From an uncultured Pedobacter sp. (GTDB lineage Bacteria; Bacteroidota; Bacteroidia; Sphingobacteriales; Sphingobacteriaceae): a stretch of 6,586 bases of DNA. Below the pieces are notes generated by a model. The model was not told the DNA's origin. It saw nothing but the letters and a program-made list of their open reading frames with translations, and did not search any database. Shown piece by piece: positions 1 to 4,901 of the stretch. The stretch's first letter is position 1, and the number at the start of each line of letters is the position of its first letter. A program made the translations under genes and the position numbers. The DNA lies in NCBI GenBank assembly GCA_946478755.1, contig CAMLDJ010000304.1, positions 1 to 6,586 on the forward strand. The letters run 5' to 3'.

Positions 1-460
1 AAAGGCTGCTGTCAAAATCTCCGCTTAATACATCCCACATGATGATCTGCATTTCGGGGTTTGCAGATTTGATAGCAGAGATCTGAGATTTTTTAATCCG
101 GCCATAGGGGGGGCGGAATAAATGCGTGTCGGTTAGCTGCTGGCACTTTTCAAAATTTGCCAGGTAAACCTCATCGTCGGTTTCCCATCCTTTAAGGTGG
201 TTGAAAGTATGATTGCCGATGCAATGTCCCTCATTTTTAAGCGCTTCAAAAATATCGGGATGCTTTATGACGTTATCTCCGATACAGAAAAACGTGGCCT
301 TTGCGTCAAAGCGTTTTAAAGTTTTTAAAACAAAGGCTGTAACATCGGGTATAGGTCCATCGTCAAAGGTTAGATAAATAACTTTTTGGTTGCGGTTTTT
401 ATTCCAGGTTAAAGATGGGTAATACCATTTTAAAAAAAAGGGGGATTTGACCAGGTACAT
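1..460 (-). CDS. Polysaccharide deacetylase (NodB homology domain), C-terminus beyond the left edge
   Basis: The visible 153 codons encode the front of a carbohydrate esterase family 4 (NodB-fold) enzyme, a metal-dependent hydrolase that removes N- or O-acetyl groups from envelope polysaccharides such as peptidoglycan or chitin-like glycans. Motif 1 is TFDDGP at residues 31-36 (D33 the expected catalytic base, D34 a metal ligand). Motif 2 is GNHTFNH at 82-88, with H84 and H88 as the expected metal-binding histidines. Motif 3 is RPPYG at 116-120, and WDVLSGDFD at 142-150 looks like motif 4. Family members of this compact type are usually about 200 residues, so roughly the last quarter is probably missing. 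There is no signal peptide: the protein starts MYLVKSPFFLKWYYPSLTW, an N-terminus I associate with Bacteroidota homologues, so ATG at 460 is the preferred start although the frame stays open upstream. The gene is divergent from the TolC gene. The true substrate cannot be read from the sequence. Confidence 0.94.
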   Translation of the reverse strand, partial: MYLVKSPFFLKWYYPSLTWNKNRNQKVIYLTFDDGPIPDVTAFVLKTLKRFDAKATFFCIGDNVIKHPDIFEALKNEGHCIGNHTFNHLKGWETDDEVYLANFEKCQQLTDTHLFRPPYGRIKKSQISAIKSANPEMQIIMWDVLSGDFDSSL

Positions 461-477
461 ATCCAAATGTAAGTTGT
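446..477 (+). promoter_or_regulatory. Weak candidate promoter for the TolC-adaptor operon
   Basis: On the plus strand a TTTG (446-449) is followed after 20 bases by TAAGTTGT (470-477), an imperfect match to TAnnTTTG. An alternative -7 element, TAATATTG at 484-491, matches better but has no TTTG at the expected spacing. The operon must start within or just before the 43-bp divergent gap, so a promoter is expected in this area and may overlap the start of the deacetylase gene. Which element is used cannot be decided by eye. Confidence 0.2.
464..471 (-). promoter_or_regulatory. Candidate Bacteroidota -7 promoter element for the deacetylase gene
   Basis: Read on the minus strand this is TACATTTG, an exact match to the Bacteroidota primary-sigma -7 consensus TAnnTTTG. 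A weak -33 partner (TTTC instead of TTTG) lies 21 bases upstream on that strand, at 496-493. The element ends only three bases before the ATG at 460, so initiation a few bases downstream would give a leaderless or nearly leaderless mRNA. The match to the consensus is seen directly; its function is inferred, and an eight-base match in an AT-rich gap can arise by chance. Confidence 0.35.
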
Positions 478-503
478 TTATACTAATATTGTGAAAAAAA
501 TCT

Positions 504-1955
504 ATGAAGACATCCATCTCCTATAATGCCTTATTAAAGCTTAGCCTGGCTTTGTTCTTTTTTTTGCTGACGGCTATGGTGCAAAAATCCGTTGCTCAGG
601 AGGTCATCACTATCCAGCAGGCGGTAGAAAAAACGTTGAATAATAATCTTCAGGTTAAACAAGCCATGCTGAATGAGCGTCTGTCTGACGAAAATCTGGC
701 CCAATCCAGGAATGCAATCTTACCAACTTTGAACGGTAATGGCAGTTTTAACACCAATTACGGGCGGAGTCTTGACCCTTCTACACAATCTTTTAACAGC
801 GAGAAATTTTCATCTTTCAATGGAGGGATTTCTTCAAGTGTAAATCTGTTCCAGGGTTTTCAGAAGCTAAACCAGATCAAGCAGAACAAACTTTTGCTGG
901 ATGCAGACAAAACTAACGTAGAAAAAGTTAAGAATGACCTCGTCTTACAAGTGATTACTGCCTATATGCAGATCTTATATAACAAGGATTTTTTAGAGGC
1001 GGCAAAGCAGCAGCTGGTGGTTGCGAGGCAGCAATTGAAGCAGCAGCAGGAATTGCTGGATGTAGGTAATAAAACATTGGCGGATTTAGCCGAGTCAAGA
1101 TCGCTGACCGCTACAGCAGAGCTTGATGTGACGACTGCGGAGAATGCATTAACCATTTCTTATCTCACACTTGCGCAGTTGATGGATATACCATCTGCAA
1201 CTACTTATGTCGTTAAAGCACCGGATGTGTCTAACTTTGGAAGGTCCGCAACAATTTATGATCCTGAGATGGTATATGCCGATGCATTAAACTTTTTTCC
1301 TGATATCAAACTGGCTGCGCTGCGAACTGAAGCAGCTAAAAAGGGCATCGCCATAGCAAAAGGGAATTATTACCCAAGCATCTCATTAGGTGCAGGATTG
1401 AATTCAAATTATTCCAGTGGCAGGACCAGGGTGCTTTCCTATTTCGAGGATGGTACCAGGGAGATTGGGTTTGTAGAAAATACCCAGACCAGGGTGCTGA
1501 CCAATGTGATCTCGCCCTTAACAGAAAGTTATAAATTTGCCGATCAGGTTAAAGATAACTTTGGTCAGTATATTGGAATAAGTCTACAGATCCCTATTTT
1601 TAACGGTTTTACGGCGAGATCCGGGGTGAGGAAAGCCAAGATCAGCTATTTGCAAAACCAAACTGAAGAACAGCTGAGCAAAAACAACCTCAACAAGGTG
1701 ATTTACCAGGCTGTTGCGGATTTGAAAGCGGCGCAAAGTACCTTTGAGTCTTCTACAAAGACTTTTAATGCAAGAAAAGAAGCGTTCTCGGTGATCGAAC
1801 AGCGTTATAATGTAGGGCTGGTAAACTCATTGGATTACAGCACTTCGCAAACCAATAAAAATACGGCCGAAATAGACATGATCCGGGCGAAGTATGATCT
1901 GCTTTTCAAGGCAAAGGTGATAGATTATTATTTAGGTAAACAAATCGATTTTTAA
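504..1955 (+). CDS. TolC family outer membrane efflux protein
   Basis: This 483-residue protein is an outer-membrane factor of the TolC/OEP family, which forms the trimeric outer-membrane channel and periplasmic tunnel of tripartite exporters. Residues 1-31 form a Sec signal peptide (hydrophobic core about 10-26) with likely cleavage after SVA, just before QEVITIQQAVEKTLNNN, a typical OEP opening. The duplicated architecture is visible. Each half has a beta segment ending in a classic LFQGF/IFNGF motif (residues 115-119 and 365-369), and long helical stretches surround them (about 145-225 and 370-475), rich in Gln, Ala, Lys and Leu. The RYNVGLVNSLDYSTSQ stretch near the end is the familiar second-half helix turn. 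Length is normal for the family. ATG 504 is the only sensible start, since an in-frame stop lies at 492-494; no Shine-Dalgarno is seen, as usual in Bacteroidota. It lies 31 bp upstream of the adaptor gene and is surely co-transcribed with it. The transported substrate is unknown. Confidence 0.95.
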   Translation: MKTSISYNALLKLSLALFFFLLTAMVQKSVAQEVITIQQAVEKTLNNNLQVKQAMLNERLSDENLAQSRNAILPTLNGNGSFNTNYGRSLDPSTQSFNSEKFSSFNGGISSSVNLFQGFQKLNQIKQNKLLLDADKTNVEKVKNDLVLQVITAYMQILYNKDFLEAAKQQLVVARQQLKQQQELLDVGNKTLADLAESRSLTATAELDVTTAENALTISYLTLAQLMDIPSATTYVVKAPDVSNFGRSATIYDPEMVYADALNFFPDIKLAALRTEAAKKGIAIAKGNYYPSISLGAGLNSNYSSGRTRVLSYFEDGTREIGFVENTQTRVLTNVISPLTESYKFADQVKDNFGQYIGISLQIPIFNGFTARSGVRKAKISYLQNQTEEQLSKNNLNKVIYQAVADLKAAQSTFESSTKTFNARKEAFSVIEQRYNVGLVNSLDYSTSQTNKNTAEIDMIRAKYDLLFKAKVIDYYLGKQIDF

Positions 1956-1986
1956 CGTTCATAGAGATACAAACAATAGACATAAG

Positions 1987-3351
1987 ATGAAACTAAGACC
2001 CATATTAATTATAGTAGGTATTATTGCCATTCTGATTGCGATAGGTGTGTTTACCGGCGCAATAGGTGGTGATAAAAGAGAAATGATCATAACCGAGAAG
2101 GCTTCAGAGAAAAAAGTTATCGAAACGGTTACCGCAAGTGGTAAGATCCAGCCTGAAACGGAAGTGAAGTTGAGTGCAGAGGTGTCAGGTGAGGTAACTG
2201 AGCTTTTGGTAAAAGAAGGCGATGTGGTAAAGAAAGGTCAGCTGCTGGTTAAAGTAAGACCCGATGTACTTAAATCCGGTTATGATCGTGCCGTGGCATC
2301 TTACAGTGCGCAAAAAGCTGGTGTTGCCGGCGCCGCACAGTTCCTTAGACAATCCGAAGCTAATTTTGTTAATGCGGAAGCTACCTATAAGCGTAATGTA
2401 GAACTCTATAGTAAAAAGGTAATCTCGGCTTCCGAGTTCGATGCCGCTAAGGCAGCCTATCTGACCGCTAAAACAAACCTTGGAAAAGCAAAGGAAGACC
2501 TCACCAGTGCAAAATTTATTTTGGAGCAATCGGGTGCGAATGTGCAGGAAGCCAGTGCAAACCTGGCCAAGGCGACAATATTTGCGCCTGTCGACGGGGT
2601 CATCTCTAAGCTGTCCGTAGAGCTTGGAGACCGGATCCTCGGAACCATTCAAAATGCAGGTACCGAAATCATGCGGATCTCCAATCTTTCGTCCATGGAA
2701 GTAAATGTCGATGTAAATGAGAACGATATCAACAGGGTTAAAGTTGGCGATAGCGCAACTATCGAAGTGGATGCATTTGCGGATAAGAAGTTTAAAGGGA
2801 TTGTAACGGAAATTGCCAGTTCCTCTAAAGATGTAGGTTCAACAACCAGCACTGTAGATCAGGTAACTAATTTTAATGTTAAAGTGCGCATTCTGGCCGA
2901 ATCTTATAGCAACATTACCAGTGGGGCCAAGGATCTTCCCTCTCCGTTCAGACCGGGCTTGTCGGCAACTGTGGACATCGAAAGCGAAACAGTAGACGGA
3001 CTATCTGTTCCAATTCAATCTGTATTCACCGGCGATAAAAAGAAAGAAGGGGATAAAGAGAAAAAAGAAGAACAGGGAAATAAGGAGAATGAAGAAAAGC
3101 AAAAATCTAAGCTGACCGACAAGAAAGTGAAACAATATGTGTACCTGTATAATAAGGATGAAACCGTAAAACAGCTGGAAGTGACTACCGGTATCCAGAA
3201 CGATCAGTTTATCATTGTAAAGTCGGGGCTTAAAGCCGGACAGGAAGTCGTGACCGGTCCTTATTCTGCCATTCAGAACAAATTGAAGGACGGAATGAAA
3301 GTAAAGAAAGTGACTAAGGATCAATTGTTTGCTGAACCAGGCAAGAAGTAA
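1987..3351 (+). CDS. HlyD/MacA-type periplasmic adaptor subunit of a tripartite efflux system
   Basis: This 454-residue membrane-fusion protein should bridge an inner-membrane transporter and the TolC-type channel encoded just upstream. Residues 5-27 form an N-terminal membrane anchor. Next comes the first half of the biotinyl/lipoyl-like domain (about 48-92, including SGEVTELLVKEGDVVKKGQL), then an Ala/Lys/Glu-rich alpha-helical coiled-coil hairpin (about 100-196). The returning lipoyl half carries the FAPVDGVI motif at 199-206. A beta-barrel domain (about 230-340) ends in VPIQSVF, and a membrane-proximal domain (about 383-445) contains GLKAGQEVVTGP. The hairpin length and domain order resemble MacA, the partner of MacB ABC pumps, but a pump assignment from the adaptor alone is uncertain. 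Unusual is a highly charged insert at residues 350-382 (23 of 33 residues are K, E or D) between barrel and membrane-proximal domain. No pump gene follows; a terminator ends the operon 33 bp after the stop codon. Confidence 0.93.
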   Translation: MKLRPILIIVGIIAILIAIGVFTGAIGGDKREMIITEKASEKKVIETVTASGKIQPETEVKLSAEVSGEVTELLVKEGDVVKKGQLLVKVRPDVLKSGYDRAVASYSAQKAGVAGAAQFLRQSEANFVNAEATYKRNVELYSKKVISASEFDAAKAAYLTAKTNLGKAKEDLTSAKFILEQSGANVQEASANLAKATIFAPVDGVISKLSVELGDRILGTIQNAGTEIMRISNLSSMEVNVDVNENDINRVKVGDSATIEVDAFADKKFKGIVTEIASSSKDVGSTTSTVDQVTNFNVKVRILAESYSNITSGAKDLPSPFRPGLSATVDIESETVDGLSVPIQSVFTGDKKKEGDKEKKEEQGNKENEEKQKSKLTDKKVKQYVYLYNKDETVKQLEVTTGIQNDQFIIVKSGLKAGQEVVTGPYSAIQNKLKDGMKVKKVTKDQLFAEPGKK

Positions 3352-3383
3352 ACTTTATCCATACTTTTTAAATGAGTAAATTG

Positions 3384-3415
3384 TCCCGGTCTAAAACATT
3401 AGACCGGGATTTTTT
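3384..3415 (+). terminator. Intrinsic terminator after the efflux operon
   Basis: An 11-bp perfect stem (TCCCGGTCTAA at 3384-3394 pairing with 3399-3409) encloses a four-base loop (AACA) and is followed directly by six T residues (3410-3415) and further AT-rich sequence. This is the textbook form of a Rho-independent terminator for plus-strand transcripts. It separates the TolC-adaptor operon from gpsA, whose ATG is only 11 bases beyond the T-run. Confidence 0.88.
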
Positions 3416-3426
3416 ATTTATAATGT

Positions 3427-4425
3427 ATGATACCTAAAGTCGCAATGATTGGTGGGGGTAGTTGGGCTACTGCTATAATAAAAATGCTCTCAGATAATTT
3501 TTCAGCGAAGGAAATTTACTGGTGGATGCGGAATCCGGAGGCCATCACGCATCTTCAGAAATATAAACACAATCCGAATTATCTAAGCTCTGTTGAGATC
3601 AGGCTCCCCGAAGATAACATCTCAGACGATATTAACGCCATTATTCAACAGGCAGAATATATTGTCTTGAACGTGCCCGCTGCTTTTTTAAAGGAAACAC
3701 TTAAAGGTATTACACCCGCACAGTTGAAGGGTAAAAAGATCATTTCGGCTATTAAAGGGATTGTGCCCGATGAAAATCAGATTATTGGTGAATTTCTGAA
3801 CCAGAAATATGATATTCCTTTAACCGACATCCTGGTCATCAGTGGTCCCTGCCATGCAGAAGAAGTGGCGCTGGAGAAACTGTCATATTTAACCATTGCC
3901 TCAGTAAATCTCAGCCTTGCGGGGGCTTTCGCTAATCTTTTAAATACCCGTTATATTAAAACAAATGTCTCGGATGATATCTTTGGAACGGAATACGCCG
4001 CTGTGCTGAAAAATATTTATGCTGTGGCCAGTGGGATTTGCCATGGTATTGGATATGGTGATAATTTTCAGGCGGTGTTAATCTCAAATGCCATCCGCGA
4101 GATCAAACGCTTTGTTGATGCAGTTCATCCGATCTCCAGGGATATTAAAGAGTCGGCCTATCTTGGGGACCTACTGGTTACAGCTTACTCACAGTTTAGT
4201 CGCAACCGCACATTTGGCAATATGATCGGAAAAGGTTACACGGTAAAGTCTGCGCAACTGGAAATGAATATGATCGCCGAAGGCTATTATGCGGTCAGCT
4301 GCATGCACTATATCAATAAGAAGTATAAGGTCGATATGCCGATCAGCCGGGCTGTATACGCCATTCTATATGAAAAGCATTCTCCTCATATTGAAATGCG
4401 CCTGCTGACCGAGCGTTTAAACTAA
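3427..4425 (+). CDS. gpsA: NAD(P)-dependent glycerol-3-phosphate dehydrogenase
   Basis: This 332-residue cytosolic enzyme reduces dihydroxyacetone phosphate to sn-glycerol 3-phosphate with NAD(P)H, supplying the backbone for phospholipid synthesis. The N-terminal Rossmann fold opens with the dinucleotide-binding motif IGGGSWATA (residues 8-16), followed by NVPAAFLKETL and KKIISAIKGI, typical of the family. GPCHAEEV (140-147) corresponds to the usual GPSHAEEV, K195 in AVLKNIYAVASG is the expected catalytic lysine, and D248 with SRNRTFG (258-264) is the C-terminal substrate-binding signature. The stretch before D248 reads AYLGDLL where many GpsA proteins have AGLGDL; all other key residues are present, so it should be active. 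Length is normal. ATG 3427 is the only workable start because an in-frame stop lies at 3421-3423. The gene begins right after the efflux-operon terminator with almost no leader, so its own promoter is not obvious. It ends 54 bp before the small exported-protein gene. Confidence 0.96.
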   Translation: MIPKVAMIGGGSWATAIIKMLSDNFSAKEIYWWMRNPEAITHLQKYKHNPNYLSSVEIRLPEDNISDDINAIIQQAEYIVLNVPAAFLKETLKGITPAQLKGKKIISAIKGIVPDENQIIGEFLNQKYDIPLTDILVISGPCHAEEVALEKLSYLTIASVNLSLAGAFANLLNTRYIKTNVSDDIFGTEYAAVLKNIYAVASGICHGIGYGDNFQAVLISNAIREIKRFVDAVHPISRDIKESAYLGDLLVTAYSQFSRNRTFGNMIGKGYTVKSAQLEMNMIAEGYYAVSCMHYINKKYKVDMPISRAVYAILYEKHSPHIEMRLLTERLN

Positions 4426-4479
4426 ATCGAACAAAACCTGCTTACTGTTGTTTTGATTGATATATTAAAACAGTTCATT

Positions 4480-4830
4480 ATGAAAACAAGATATGTATCG
4501 GGAATCTTGACCCTCGCAATTTGCGCCATGCTTTCTATTGGTATTCAGGCCCAGGAAAAGGAGAAAAAGGGAACAGAAGTTGGGAAAACGCTTGATAAGA
4601 CAGGAAAGGCTATTGGCAAGACCGCAACAAAGGTCGGCAACAAAACTGCGGAGGTAGCGGTAAAAGGCAGCGCTAAAGTTGCGGATCAAACTTATAAAGG
4701 AAAAATGGCTCCAGATGGCTCTAACGTTTATATTGACGGAAAGAACCGAAAATATTACATTAACAAAAAGGGAGCAAAGATCTATCTGAAAGCATCTCAG
4801 ATTAGAAACAGACCTGAAGATAAAAAGTAA
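4480..4830 (+). CDS. Small basic exported protein with 11-residue repeats, function unknown
   Basis: I do not recognise a characterised function for this 116-residue protein. Residues 1-25 form a clear Sec signal peptide (MKTR, hydrophobic core, ending IQAQ), so the mature protein should be periplasmic or secreted. A short EKEKK linker follows, then four tandem 11-residue units at 31-41, 42-52, 53-63 and 64-74. Each has Lys at unit position 10 and mostly Gly at position 1, with small or aliphatic residues at positions 4, 5 and 8, suggesting an amphipathic helix of the LEA or apolipoprotein style. The C-terminal part (82-103) contains VYIDGKNRKYYINKKGAKIYL, resembling the short basic YYIN-KG-K-Y motif of the PBCV-type basic adaptor family; that resemblance is from memory and tentative. 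An in-frame TTG at 4453 would add nine residues, but ATG 4480 places the signal peptide correctly. It sits 54 bp after gpsA and before a bidirectional terminator. It could be co-transcribed with gpsA, since no terminator separates them. Confidence 0.78.
   Translation: MKTRYVSGILTLAICAMLSIGIQAQEKEKKGTEVGKTLDKTGKAIGKTATKVGNKTAEVAVKGSAKVADQTYKGKMAPDGSNVYIDGKNRKYYINKKGAKIYLKASQIRNRPEDKK
4570..4701 (+). repeat. Four tandem 33-bp units encoding 11-residue repeats
   Basis: The units encode GTEVGKTLDKT, GKAIGKTATKV, GNKTAEVAVKG and SAKVADQTYKG. Lys is fixed at position 10 of all four, Gly/Ser at position 1, Val/Ile/Thr at position 4 and Gly/Ala at position 5. Conservation is at protein level; the DNA units have diverged, so this is an old duplication or a composition-driven pattern, not a recent expansion. 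Confidence 0.6.
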
Positions 4831-4845
4831 TTCAGTTTTTGCCAT

Positions 4846-4886
4846 AAACTAAAAAGCCTCCGGAATTTCCGGAGGCTTTTTAGTTT
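4846..4886. terminator. Bidirectional intrinsic terminator between converging genes
   Basis: A perfect 19-bp inverted repeat (4846-4864 with 4868-4886) encloses a three-base loop (ATT). The GC core GCCTCCGGA/TCCGGAGGC is flanked by AAACTAAAAA on the left and TTTTTAGTTT on the right. Each strand therefore shows a GC-rich hairpin followed by a T-rich tract, the expected form of a terminator working in both directions. It lies 16 bp after the stop of the small exported-protein gene and 15 bp beyond the stop of the minus-strand helicase gene. Confidence 0.9.
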
Positions 4887-4901
4887 ATATGTGTTTTGCA
4901 A

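Noticed and set aside
2185..2852. Minus-strand open frames inside the adaptor gene
   Set aside because: They are antisense to a clearly coding gene with a complete domain order and show no family motifs.
4432..4455. Hairpin CAAAAC/GTTTTG after gpsA as a terminator
   Set aside because: Only six AT-rich pairs with a 12-base loop and no following T-run; too weak to call.
4453..4479. TTG start giving a nine-residue N-terminal extension of the small exported protein
   Set aside because: The extension would sit in front of a normal signal peptide beginning MKTR; the ATG at 4480 is the better start.
4513..4527. Possible lipobox (LAIC) in the signal peptide of the small protein
   Set aside because: The residue before Cys15 is Ile, not Gly, Ala or Ser, and a normal signal-peptidase I site (IQAQ) follows ten residues later, so a lipoprotein is unlikely.
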